Source of the DNA: Olsenella sp. An290
Lineage (GTDB): Bacteria > Actinomycetota > Coriobacteriia > Coriobacteriales > Atopobiaceae
Length of the DNA: 64,000 nt
Assembly (NCBI RefSeq): GCF_002159535.1
Contig: NZ_NFIU01000007.1
Span: 1-64,000, forward strand
Direction: 5' to 3'
Shown: piece by piece, positions 42,516 to 50,440 of the stretch
How positions within the stretch are numbered: the stretch's first letter is position 1
Layout: each line of letters begins with the position of its first letter
Position numbers and translations under genes: made by a program
Notes under the pieces: model-generated
Databases searched by the model: none
What the model was told of the DNA's origin: nothing
What the model saw: only the letters and a program-made list of their open reading frames with translations

Positions 42516-43289
42516 CTACTCGTCCTCCAGAACGGGCTCGTAGAACTCCGCCCCGTCATCGAGGCGCAGCACGAGCACCTGGCCCAGGCCCGCGCCCGCG
42601 GCGGCGCAGCAGTCGATGTCCCAGCGGTCCCGTCCCACGCGCACCATGCGGGCACGGCCGTCCTCGCCCAGCGGGGCGCGGTCGAGGTCGTGGGCCATCC
42701 CCTCGAGATAGGGCGTCGGGGTGTGGCCGGCCACGATGATGGGGCCCTCCCCGTCGGCGCCGGAAAGGCCGGCGGCGGCCCCCCAGAACTCCTCGCGGAT
42801 CCAGGTGAGGTCCTCGGGGTCCTGCGCGGAGAGGTAGGCCCGGGCCGCGTCGTCGTCCCAGGCCGGGGGCACCCGGGCGCCCAGGCGCACGCCGGCGTGC
42901 GCGAGCAGGTAGAGGCGCTCGCCCGCGCGCGCGACGCTCCAGCGCGGGAGGTCCGCCACCCAGGAGAGGAGCTCGTTGGCCTCGTCGGGGTCCAGCGCGG
43001 CCAGCCCCTCGGAGGTGGTCGCGCCGCCGTTCATGCCCCAGTTCATCCCGGCGAGCCCGTCGTCGGGGTCGCTCATGCAGGCCATCATGAGGTCCTCGTG
43101 GTTGCCCATGAGGGCGGTCGCGTTGGGGAGCGACCGCACGAGGCGCAGGACGCCCACGGGGTCGGGCCCGCGGTCGATCATGTCGCCCAGGCAGACCACG
43201 CGGTCCTGCTCGCCCGGGGAGACGCGGTCGAGCGCGCGCTCCAGGGCGGCGCGGTGGCCGTGCACGTCCGAGAAGACATAGGTTGACAT
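42516..43289 (-). CDS. Metallophosphatase, PrpA/ApaH-like serine/threonine phosphatase family
   Basis: The 257-residue protein has the calcineurin-like metal motifs FSDVHGHRAALERAL (D-x-H), CLGDMIDRGPDPVGVL (GDxxDRG), MGNHEDLMMA (GNHE), and GHTPTP (GH). This order matches bacterial PPP-type phosphatases and symmetric Ap4A hydrolases; it lacks anything telling protein from nucleotide substrates. ATG 43289 is used, since the sequence MSTYVFSDVHG gives the family's beginning. The 43290-43464 spacer is GC-rich and empty. Confidence 0.85.
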   Translation of the reverse strand: MSTYVFSDVHGHRAALERALDRVSPGEQDRVVCLGDMIDRGPDPVGVLRLVRSLPNATALMGNHEDLMMACMSDPDDGLAGMNWGMNGGATTSEGLAALDPDEANELLSWVADLPRWSVARAGERLYLLAHAGVRLGARVPPAWDDDAARAYLSAQDPEDLTWIREEFWGAAAGLSGADGEGPIIVAGHTPTPYLEGMAHDLDRAPLGEDGRARMVRVGRDRWDIDCCAAAGAGLGQVLVLRLDDGAEFYEPVLEDE

Positions 43290-43464
43290 GAGGTCGGTCC
43301 TCCAATCGCGTCCCGCCGGGCGGGCCGGGTCCATCTGGGAAAGCCTACACCCTCGGGCCGCTTTGCGCGAGTCCCGGCCGGTCGGGCGGCCGGTCGGGCC
43401 GCGGGCGCGGGGGGGGGCGGGCGGCCGCAGGCGTGCCGCGGTCCCGCGAGCCGGCGGCGCGCCC

Positions 43465-44001
43465 CTAGCCGCGTCGCCGACGGAGCCGAAGCCGGCGCCG
43501 CCGCGCCCGGAGCCTCCAGGCGCCGGGGCCGCCGGCCTCTACCACGCGGGCCGGGAGCCTTTCCTCCCCCGCGCGGCGGACAAGGCTCACGACCTCGGCC
43601 ATCGTGGCCTCGGCGCGCCCGCGCTTGAGCGCGCACTCCCAGATCACCACGACGGTCCAGCCGGCCTCCACCAGAAGCGCGCTGTCGCGCGCGTCGCGCG
43701 CGCGGTTGCGGGCGAACTTGGCCTGCCAGAACTCCGAGTGCGTCTTGGGCCGGGAGGGCGAGCAGTGCGGACAGCGGTGCCAGAAGCACCCGTGGACGAA
43801 GATCGCCACGCGTCGGCCCGGGAAGCAGACGTCGGGCCTCCCGGGCGCCTTCCTCCAGTGCAGGCGGTACCCCGTGAGGCCCGCCGCGCGCAGGGCCGCG
43901 CGCACGCGCAGCTCGGGCTTGGTGTCCTTGCTCCGGTTGGCCTGCATGACGTGGCGCGTGGCCTCCGACGAGGCGACGGGCACCCGGGAGGGCGCTACCA
44001 C
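43465..44001 (-). CDS. vsr: Very short patch repair endonuclease Vsr
   Basis: Vsr nicks 5' of T in T:G mismatches that arise from deamination of 5-methylcytosine. The 178-residue protein has NRSKDTKPELRVRAALRAAG, YRLHWRKAPGRPDVCFPGRR (catalytic Asp in RPD), FVHGCFWHRCPHC (zinc ligands) and WQAKFARNRARDARD. The last 25 residues are almost all Arg/Leu/Arg-rich and atypical. The start is a GTG (44001) inside the end of the neighbouring phospholipase-like gene; a shorter form from 43947 is possible. No DNA methyltransferase gene accompanies it here. Confidence 0.9.
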   Translation of the reverse strand: MVAPSRVPVASSEATRHVMQANRSKDTKPELRVRAALRAAGLTGYRLHWRKAPGRPDVCFPGRRVAIFVHGCFWHRCPHCSPSRPKTHSEFWQAKFARNRARDARDSALLVEAGWTVVVIWECALKRGRAEATMAEVVSLVRRAGEERLPARVVEAGGPGAWRLRARRRRLRLRRRRG

Positions 44002-44960
44002 GTAAAGGGCGCGTCGGGCGCGGAGACGGCGCCCTCAAAGTTGACGTCGCCGGTGAACTCGCGCGCGTCCGCCAGGTCGAGCCCCATCGAGAAGAACGCG
44101 CGGAGCGCGGACGGCACGCGAGAGCGCGCGTCGCCCCAGAGGTCCCAGAAGCCCTTCTCGCTCCGCTCGTGCGTGAAGGGGTGCTCCCACGCCCTGTGCG
44201 CGCGGTTGTCGAAGTCCGACGTCAGCTCCGCCCGGTCCCGGTGCGACATCGCGCACACGAGCGAGAAGGGCGTCCGCCCGCACGCGCGCTCGAGCGTCCC
44301 CAGAAGCGCGCGCTTGCGGCCGGAGGGCGAGTCAAAGACGTGCTGGACCAGGCGGAACTCCCGCACGGCGGTCGAGAAGGTCCGCGGGTCGATCGCGCGG
44401 TTGTAGGCCCAGAGCGAGATGTAGAAGTAGACCTTGTCGACGGCCGCCAGGACCTCGCGGCTCGCGGAGAGGGTGCGGGCGTGCGGCCGGTAGGAGCGCA
44501 CGGTCTGCCCCGTGATCGTGAAGAGCACCATCTCGTCGAGGTCGCGCTCGATCTCGGCGTGGACCCTCGAGCCCGCCCGCTCGTCGAGCCCCGGGACGCC
44601 CGCGGAGCAGATGCCGTGCTGCCAGGCGTAGACGAAGGGGTGCATCGTGGAGTCGAGCAGCCAGTGGCAGACGAACCCCGCGACGTAGGCGCGCGCGAGG
44701 GCGCGCTCGCGGCCCTCGAGCCCGGCGACGGCCTCGCGCATGGCCAGCATGAGAAGGGCGGGGCGGGCGTCGTGCATCGCGTTGCCGAGCGGCGACCACT
44801 TGCGCATGAGCGGGTCGATGACCAGGTAGAAGAGCGGGTCGGGACCCTGGTTGCCCAGAAGGAACGCGTCCTTCTCGTCATCGGTGGTGAGACCCAGCAC
44901 GTCGGAGGCGTCGTCGAAGACGTCTCGGCCAAAGAGGTCGTGCGTGAGGATTGCAGGCAT
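43995..44960 (-). CDS. Zinc-dependent phospholipase C domain protein
   Basis: The 321-residue protein has ILTHDLFGRDVFDD, LLGNQGPDPLFYLV, NAMHDARPALL, YVAGFVCHWLLDSTMHPFVYAW, and VHAEIERDLDEMV. Together these give the His and Asp ligands of the Zn_dep_PLPC fold (S1/P1 nuclease and phospholipase C superfamily). No signal peptide is seen, so it is likely cytoplasmic and its substrate is uncertain. Start is ATG 44960 after GAAAGGG. It overlaps the Vsr gene by seven bases. A CATAAT -10 may lie at 44991-44996. Confidence 0.78.
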   Translation of the reverse strand: MPAILTHDLFGRDVFDDASDVLGLTTDDEKDAFLLGNQGPDPLFYLVIDPLMRKWSPLGNAMHDARPALLMLAMREAVAGLEGRERALARAYVAGFVCHWLLDSTMHPFVYAWQHGICSAGVPGLDERAGSRVHAEIERDLDEMVLFTITGQTVRSYRPHARTLSASREVLAAVDKVYFYISLWAYNRAIDPRTFSTAVREFRLVQHVFDSPSGRKRALLGTLERACGRTPFSLVCAMSHRDRAELTSDFDNRAHRAWEHPFTHERSEKGFWDLWGDARSRVPSALRAFFSMGLDLADAREFTGDVNFEGAVSAPDAPFTW

Positions 44961-45092
44961 GGCCGCCCTTTCGTCGAAGGTGCTCCTCCGATTATGCCAC
45001 GGACGCGAGGGGTGCCCGGCCACTTCCTGCGTTACGTAAGGCGTCGGGTCGCCTACCATAGAGGCGTTGTGGCATCGCGGGAAAGGAAGCCC

Positions 45093-46319
45093 ATGGCGCA
45101 TCAGAAAATGACCAAGGCCGAGAAGAGCTGGATCGTCTACGACGTGGGCAACTCCGCGCTCGTCCTTCTCGCCACGAGCGTCATCCCGATCTACTTCTCC
45201 TCGCTCTCGCCGGAGGGCGGCGTGGTGGTGGCCTGGAGCTACGCCGAGACGGTGGCGTCTTTGATTATCGCGCTGCTCATGCCCGTCCTGGGCTCGATCG
45301 CGGACATGCAGGGCATGAAGAAGAAGTTCATCGTGGGGTGCGTGGGCACGGGCGTCGTGGCCACGGTGGCGCTCGGCTTTGTGACCACGGCGCTGGCGTT
45401 TCTGGTGATCTACGTGGTCTCGTCGGTGGCCCTCAACTCCTCGATGGTCTTCTACGACGCGCTCCTGGTGGACACCACCACGGACGACCGCATGGACGAG
45501 ATCTCCTCGGCCGGCTACGCCTGGGGCTACATCGGCAGCTGCGTGCCCTTCATCGCGTGCCTGGGCGTGGTCCTGGGCTACGAGGCGCTGGGGATCACCC
45601 TGCAGACCGCCATGCAGATCGCGTTTTTGATCACCGGTCTGTGGTGGGCCGCCTTCACCGTGCCGCTGCTGCGCAACGTGAGGCAGCTCCACTACAAGCC
45701 GCGCGAGCCGCACGCCGTCTCCCGCGCCGTCCGCGGGCTTGCGGGGACCCTGCGCGAGATCTGGGCGAACCGCGCCATCCGCTACTACATGATCGCGTAC
45801 TTCTTCTACATCGACGGCGTCCACACCATCATCAAGCTCTCCACGAGCTACGGCACCGAGCTCGGGATCGACTCCACGCAGCTCGTGCTTGCGCTCCTGG
45901 TGACGCAGTTCGTGGCGTTTCCCTCGGCGATCATCTACGGGCGCCTCTCGTCCCGCTACGGCACGCGCCGGATGCTCCTGATCGCGATCGCCGCGTACTT
46001 TGGCATCACGCTCTTCGCCGCGTTCTTCCTGCGCTCGGCGGCCGAGTTCTGGTTCCTGGCGATCCTCGTGGGCATGTTCCAGGGCGGCATCCAGGCGCTC
46101 TCGCGCAGCGAGTTCGGAAAGCTCTGCCCCAAGGAGCGCGCCAACGAGTACTTTGGCTTCTTCGACATCTTTGGCAAGTACGCCGCGATCCTGGGCACCT
46201 TCCTCGTGGGCACGTTCACCGCGCTCACCGGCAACTCGAGCATCGGCGTGCTCTCGATCGCGGTGCTCTTTGTCGTGGGCTTCTTCGCGATGACCCGCGT
46301 GCCGGAGCGCACGGCGTAA
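45093..46319 (+). CDS. MFS transporter, UMF1 (Atg22-like) family
   Basis: One of two plus-strand genes. The 408-residue protein has about twelve membrane spans and the UMF1 hallmarks WIVYDVGNSALVLLATSVIP, MPVLGSIADMQGMKKKF, NSSMVFYDALLVD, SSAGYAWGYIGS, and IRYYMIAYFFYIDGVHTIIK. Members of the family export amino acids or small metabolites; the substrate here is unknown. ATG 45093 follows GGAAAGGAAG. A TTACGT...TACCAT pair (45032-45059) is a possible promoter. The gene points at the repeat-bounded locus downstream. Confidence 0.9.
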   Translation: MAHQKMTKAEKSWIVYDVGNSALVLLATSVIPIYFSSLSPEGGVVVAWSYAETVASLIIALLMPVLGSIADMQGMKKKFIVGCVGTGVVATVALGFVTTALAFLVIYVVSSVALNSSMVFYDALLVDTTTDDRMDEISSAGYAWGYIGSCVPFIACLGVVLGYEALGITLQTAMQIAFLITGLWWAAFTVPLLRNVRQLHYKPREPHAVSRAVRGLAGTLREIWANRAIRYYMIAYFFYIDGVHTIIKLSTSYGTELGIDSTQLVLALLVTQFVAFPSAIIYGRLSSRYGTRRMLLIAIAAYFGITLFAAFFLRSAAEFWFLAILVGMFQGGIQALSRSEFGKLCPKERANEYFGFFDIFGKYAAILGTFLVGTFTALTGNSSIGVLSIAVLFVVGFFAMTRVPERTA

Positions 46320-46389
46320 GGGCGGCTCTTGGCGGCAGCGGGCCGGGCGGCTCTGGGCGCGTGGCACGCGTAACGCCACTTTTTCGGAC

Positions 46390-46431
46390 ATCCCCGTTTA
46401 CGTATCCCCCTGAGGATGCGTAAACGGGGAT
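46390..46431. repeat. 18-bp inverted repeat ATCCCCGTTTACGTATCC
   Basis: Arms at 46390-46407 and 46414-46431 pair with one G-T mismatch and a six-base loop (CCCTGA). It lies about 70 bases after the UMF1 stop. The GTTTACGTATCC core is shared with both 108-bp direct repeats at 46460 and 48020 and resembles the TACGTA array at 37428. It can serve as a terminator, although no U-tract follows. Confidence 0.8.
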
Positions 46432-46459
46432 TTCCCATCAAAATGCACGGTTTTCTCGC

Positions 46460-46568
46460 GCTACGCATCCGGTAGTTTGAAATTTATCACGCGCAAACCA
46501 GAATGTCCGACAATCCTCGTTTACGTATGCAGCACCCCCCCGCGCGGGCGAGAAGAACCCGCAGGTCC
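46460..46568. repeat. 108-bp direct repeat, copy 1
   Basis: Begins GCTACGCATCCGGTAGTTTG and matches 48020-48127 at about 85% over its whole length, including GAATGTCCGACAATC, CGTTTACGTATG and the final GGGCGAGAAGAAC word. It stands between the UMF1 gene and the nuclease-like gene. The two copies are in the same orientation and 1,560 bases apart. Confidence 0.9.
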
Positions 46569-46579
46569 CTGTGAGGACG

Positions 46580-46659
46580 GCAAAGCGCGCGTCTCCCCCG
46601 ATGACCCGGCGCGACCGTGCGCCCGAGATGCAGGTCGTGTGGAGACGCGCACGCTTTGC
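46580..46659. repeat. Inverted repeat GCAAAGCG...CGCGTCTCC
   Basis: The left arm (46580-46596) and right arm (46641-46659) differ by a two-base insertion. A smaller CCGAG/CTCGG pair spans part of it. It lies inside the 5' gap of the nuclease-like gene. Confidence 0.7.
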
Positions 46660-46824
46660 GATCGCGAGCGCTCGGGCCGCGTTCTTCTCGCCCGCGTCCC
46701 ACCTCGCCGATGGCGCGCGGGCGGCTCACGGCCGAAAGCCATGCGCCCGCGCCCGGTCACCGGGGCGGAAGCCGTGTGAGCCCCTCGTCTGCTAGCCTCC
46801 GGCCACCGGGAGGAAAGGGGGGCC

Positions 46825-47934
46825 ATGGACATCTTCCTCGCACACGAGGATTCGCTCAAGCTGTTGCGCCACGCCCGAAGGGAGGGCGGCCTCGCGCTGG
46901 TCAGGGCCGGACCGCGCGAGCTCGGCCGCGACCACGGGCACATCGACGCGCGCACCCTGGCCCGCGCTCTTCCCGAGGGGCTCCTCGCGCCCTCGCGCGC
47001 GCATCCCGTCTCCCTGCGCTTCTGGGACGACGCGTCCCGGAGCCAGTGCGCCACCGTCCGGTCCATCCCCAACCTCGGCCGACTGCCGGACGGCTCGTAC
47101 CTGGAGGTCGTCCGGACCACGGGTGACCCGCTCTCTCCCGAGGGCGACGAGCCCGCGCGCGTCTTCGTCGAGTCGCCCGGGCTCTCGCTTCTGAGCGCCG
47201 CCCAGACCCTCGGGCGCATGGTGCGCGCGAGGCGCCTCACCAGAAGCGCAGCGATCGTCCGTCTGAGCGGATTTCTCATGGAGCTCTGCGGCTCCTACGC
47301 GCGCGACCCCCACCATCCCGCGTCGGGCGAGGTCCTCTACGACCTTGCCCCCGTCTCTTCCGTCACCGAGGTCGCGTCCTTTCTCGCGTCCGCCCACGGC
47401 CTCCACGGCCGCACGCTCGCGCAGATGGCGGCGGGATACGCCAACGACGGGTCGGGCTCGGCCATGGAAACGCTGTGGTACCACGTCTTCTGCCTGCCCC
47501 CGCGCCTCGGCGGCCTGCACCTCAGGCGCCCCCTCCAGAACGTTCCCCTCGCGTGGCCGGCGGAGGTGAGCGAGCTCGTCAGCCACCAGACCATGCGCCC
47601 GGACTTCTACTGGGCGGCCTACCACGCGGCCTGCGAACATCAGGGGAAGGACCATACGAGCGAGAAAGCGCTCGCCGAGGACTGCGACCGGGCGCGGGAC
47701 TACGAGCTGTGCGGGATCGACTACTTCCCCGTGACCAAAAAGGACGCGCGCAGCGAGCGGTCCGTCCGGGCGTTTCTCGCCCAGCTCGTCGGGAAGTTCG
47801 CGCCGTACGAGGGCGCGTCGTTTCTGCGGAGGAAGCGCCGGTGCCTCAACGACCCCGACGCCAGCGCGGCGCGCGGCGTCCTTCTCTCCCTGCTCCGCCC
47901 GGCGTCGTGGCGCTGGCAGGAGCAGGATGCGTAA
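46825..47934 (+). CDS. Unknown protein with AbiEi-like N-terminus and PD-(D/E)XK-like C-terminus
   Basis: The 369-residue protein is soluble. The N-terminal half (about 60-160) has a pattern seen in AbiEi-type and related regulators: LPDGSYLEVV, VFVESPGLSLLSAAQTL and LMELCGSYA. From about 210, ETLWYHVFCLPPRLGGLHLRRP, RPDFYW (Asp260), EHQGKD (Glu271, Lys275) and CDRARDYEL give the DUF559/Vsr-like nuclease order Glu-Asp-(Glu-x-x-x-Lys). GGGAGG precedes the ATG at 46825. It is flanked by the 108-bp direct repeats. Homologues may exist as hypothetical proteins; no function is known to me. Confidence 0.6.
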   Translation: MDIFLAHEDSLKLLRHARREGGLALVRAGPRELGRDHGHIDARTLARALPEGLLAPSRAHPVSLRFWDDASRSQCATVRSIPNLGRLPDGSYLEVVRTTGDPLSPEGDEPARVFVESPGLSLLSAAQTLGRMVRARRLTRSAAIVRLSGFLMELCGSYARDPHHPASGEVLYDLAPVSSVTEVASFLASAHGLHGRTLAQMAAGYANDGSGSAMETLWYHVFCLPPRLGGLHLRRPLQNVPLAWPAEVSELVSHQTMRPDFYWAAYHAACEHQGKDHTSEKALAEDCDRARDYELCGIDYFPVTKKDARSERSVRAFLAQLVGKFAPYEGASFLRRKRRCLNDPDASAARGVLLSLLRPASWRWQEQDA

Positions 47935-48019
47935 TCGGCGATTACAGAAACTCGGGTTTACGCGTTCTTCTCGTCATGCGTAACTTGGGATTTGGGGGCA
48001 TTTGTCACCCTTTTCCGAA

Positions 48020-48127
48020 GCTACGCATCCGGTAGTTTGAAGTTTTCCATGCGTAAACCGGAATGTCCGACAATCCCCGTTTACGTATGGCGCAGGCCCC
48101 GCCGGGCGAGAAGAACGCGCAGGCCCC
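48020..48127. repeat. 108-bp direct repeat, copy 2
   Basis: Second copy of the 46460 repeat, beginning GCTACGCATCCGGTAGTTTG. Upstream, the 47949-48000 stretch carries a GTTTACGC / GCGTAAC inverted pair around GTTCTTCTC. It lies between the convergent nuclease-like gene and argD and ends at the argD terminator. Confidence 0.9.
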
Positions 48128-48145
48128 GCCCCGCGAGAAGGACGC

Positions 48146-48177
48146 GGGCCCGGGCGCCGCGCGGGGCGTCCGGGCCC
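48146..48177 (-). terminator. Hairpin terminator after argD
   Basis: 13-base arms GGGCCCGGGCGCC / GGCGTCCGGGCCC with one mismatch and a six-base loop, ten bases after the argD stop. No U-tract. Confidence 0.6.
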
Positions 48178-48186
48178 GGCGGCGGG

Positions 48187-49461
48187 CTACGCCAGGCGCT
48201 CGATCAGGGCGGCGAGGCGGTCGCAGGCCTCGTCGACCTCCGCGCGGGTGATCACGAGCGGCGGGAGGAAGCGCAGGATGGAGTCGCCGATGTGGTTGAG
48301 CACGAGGCCGGCGGCAAGGCCCTCCTCCACGAGCGCGGAAGCGATCGGCACGTCGAGCTGGGCGCCGCGCATGAGGCCGTGCCCGCGCACCTCGACGACG
48401 TGCGGCAGCGTCGAGAGGCGGTGGCGCAGGTGGCGCCCCACGGACAGCACGTGCTCTCCGATCCCGAGCTCGGCAAGCGCGCTCACGCAGGCGAGGCCCG
48501 CCGCGCAGGCGAGCGGGCTGCCGCCGAAGGTGGAGCCGTGGTCGCCCGGAGCGAGCAGGTCGGCCGCCTCGGCGCGCGCGGCGACGGCGCCCATGGGGAA
48601 GCCGTCGGCGATGCCCTTGGCCATGGAGACCACGTCCGGCTCGATCCCGGAGCGCTGGAAGCAGAACGGCGAGCCGCAGCGGTAAAAGCCCGTCTGGACC
48701 TCGTCGCACATGAGGAGGATTCCCCTCTCGTCGCAGAGCTCGCGCACGTCGCGCAGGTAGTCGTACTCGGCGTTCCAGACGCCGCCCTCCCCCTGCACGC
48801 ACTCGAGCATGACGGCGCACACCCCGCCGCGCTCCACGCGCTCGCGCAGCGCGTAGATGTCGTTCAGCGCCACGGACTCGAAGCCCTCCGGCAGCGGCCG
48901 GAAGCTCCGGTGGAACTTGTCCTGCCCCGTCGCCGCGAGCGTCGCCAGGGTGCGGCCGTGAAAGCTCTGGCGCGCGGTCACGATGACGTGCGCGCCGTCG
49001 AGGCGCCGCTCGCCCCAGCGGCGGGCCACCTTGATCGCGCCCTCGTTGGCCTCGGCGCCGGAGTTGGAGAAGAAGGTCTTCCAGCGGGTGCCCGTGGAGC
49101 CCATGACGTGCCCGCCCTCGTCGGTGGTGGTGGAGAGCAGCGTGGAGAGCGCGGCCGCAAGGCGGGTGCGCTTCTCGTCATAGAAGTAGTTGCCGGTCTG
49201 CCAGACGCGGCCGAGCTGCCCCTGGATGGCGTCGGACACGATGGGGTTGGCGTGCCCGAGGCTCGTGCAGCCGATCCCGCCGAGCAGGTCGAGGTACTCC
49301 CTGCCGGTGGAGTCGACGAGCGTGGCGTCGTGTCCGGAGACAAACTCGACGGGCAGCCGCGCGTAGGTGGGCATGACGTAGGCGGCGTCCGCCTCGGCGA
49401 CGCGCGGATCGACGGTCGAGAAGGACGGGGTCGTGTCGGGGGCCTTCTGGTCAGCGAGCAT
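48187..49461 (-). CDS. argD: Acetylornithine aminotransferase ArgD
   Basis: A class III PLP aminotransferase of arginine synthesis that makes N-acetylornithine from the semialdehyde. In 424 residues: FSNSGAEANEGAIKVARRW, SFHGRTLATLAATGQ, CVQGEGGVWNAE, LLMCDEVQTGFYRCG (PLP Asp), SMAKGIADGFPMGA (PLP Lys), and STFGGSPLACAAGLA. The ATG at 49461 lies 12 bases after argB. It is the last gene of argC-J-B-D and is followed by the 48146 hairpin. Confidence 0.92.
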   Translation of the reverse strand: MLADQKAPDTTPSFSTVDPRVAEADAAYVMPTYARLPVEFVSGHDATLVDSTGREYLDLLGGIGCTSLGHANPIVSDAIQGQLGRVWQTGNYFYDEKRTRLAAALSTLLSTTTDEGGHVMGSTGTRWKTFFSNSGAEANEGAIKVARRWGERRLDGAHVIVTARQSFHGRTLATLAATGQDKFHRSFRPLPEGFESVALNDIYALRERVERGGVCAVMLECVQGEGGVWNAEYDYLRDVRELCDERGILLMCDEVQTGFYRCGSPFCFQRSGIEPDVVSMAKGIADGFPMGAVAARAEAADLLAPGDHGSTFGGSPLACAAGLACVSALAELGIGEHVLSVGRHLRHRLSTLPHVVEVRGHGLMRGAQLDVPIASALVEEGLAAGLVLNHIGDSILRFLPPLVITRAEVDEACDRLAALIERLA

Positions 49462-49473
49462 GTGAGCTCCTCT

Positions 49474-50355
49474 CTAGGCGTTGTCCTGCGTGAACATGGT
49501 GCCGCAGCCGGCGTCCGTGAAGATCTCCAGGAGCAGCGAGTGCGGGAAGGTGCCGTTCAAGATGACGACCTCGGAGACGCCCGCGTCGAGGGCCTCCGCG
49601 ATCGAGCGGATCTTGGGGATCATGCCGCCGTCGAGCGTGCCGGACTCCAGAAGCTCGTGGGTCTCCGCGCGCGTGAGGCTCTGGATGAGGGTCCCCTCGT
49701 CGCGCACGTCCTCGTAGAGGCCGTCCACGTCCGTGAGGTAGATGAGCTTGTCGGCGCCCATGGCCTCGGCGACCTTGCCGGCCGCCACGTCGGCGTTGAT
49801 GTTGTAGAAGCCGTCCGGCCCGCAGCCCACGCTCGCGATCACGGGGATGTAGCCGTCCGACAGGATGGTCTCGATGAGGCTCGGGTCGACGGCGCGCACG
49901 CGCCCCACGCGCCCGAGCTCGGGGTCGATGGGGGCCGCCTTGAGCGTCTTGCCGTCGGCGCCGGAGATGCCGACGGCGTTGTGGCCGTACTCGTTGAGCG
50001 CCCAGACGAGCTCCTGGCTCACCTTGCCCACGAGCACCTCGCGCACGGCCTCCATCATGGCGTCGTCGGTGACGCGCAGGCCGTCCTTGAACGTGACGGG
50101 CAGGCCCAGCGCGCGCACGTGGGCGTTGATGGCCTTGCCTCCCCCGTGGACGAGCACCACGCGGATGCCCATGAGCTTGAGGAGCTCGATGTCGGCCACC
50201 ACCTGGCGGCAGAGCTCCGGGTCCTCCATGGCGGAGCCCCCGTACTTGATGACGAAGGTCCTCCCCCGCATGCGGTTGATCCAGGGGAGCGCCTCCATGA
50301 GGACGTCCACCTTGGACGCCGCGCGGTCGCGCTCGAGCCGGTCGCGGGTCTGCAT
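49474..50355 (-). CDS. argB: Acetylglutamate kinase ArgB
   Basis: ArgB phosphorylates N-acetylglutamate. The 293-residue protein has FVIKYGGSAM, VVLVHGGGKAINAHV, GHNAVGISGADG, VIASVGCGPDGFYNINADVAAGKVA and DGGMIPKIRSIAEALDAGVSEVVI. These are the ATP and acetylglutamate sites of the family; the C-terminal region has the arginine-sensing segment expected of hexameric forms, but feedback control is inferred. About 85 bases separate it from argJ, and the gap includes another GGCGAGAAGAAC word. Confidence 0.94.
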   Translation of the reverse strand: MQTRDRLERDRAASKVDVLMEALPWINRMRGRTFVIKYGGSAMEDPELCRQVVADIELLKLMGIRVVLVHGGGKAINAHVRALGLPVTFKDGLRVTDDAMMEAVREVLVGKVSQELVWALNEYGHNAVGISGADGKTLKAAPIDPELGRVGRVRAVDPSLIETILSDGYIPVIASVGCGPDGFYNINADVAAGKVAEAMGADKLIYLTDVDGLYEDVRDEGTLIQSLTRAETHELLESGTLDGGMIPKIRSIAEALDAGVSEVVILNGTFPHSLLLEIFTDAGCGTMFTQDNA

Positions 50356-50440
50356 AGCTTCCTCCTAGCTGGCGAGAAGAACGAGGGGCAGGTGCGGCCG
50401 GCGCCCGAGGCGGGCCCGGCCCAAGGAGACGGCGCCCGCC

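Noticed and set aside
46521-47279. Minus-strand 252-codon frame across the nuclease-like gene start
   Set aside because: Ser/Arg-rich with no motif, and the plus-strand gene has a good ribosome site and a recognisable domain pattern.
46460-48127. Composite transposon with IS ends
   Set aside because: No transposase, no terminal inverted repeats of IS type and no target-site duplication that I can see; only direct repeats are present.
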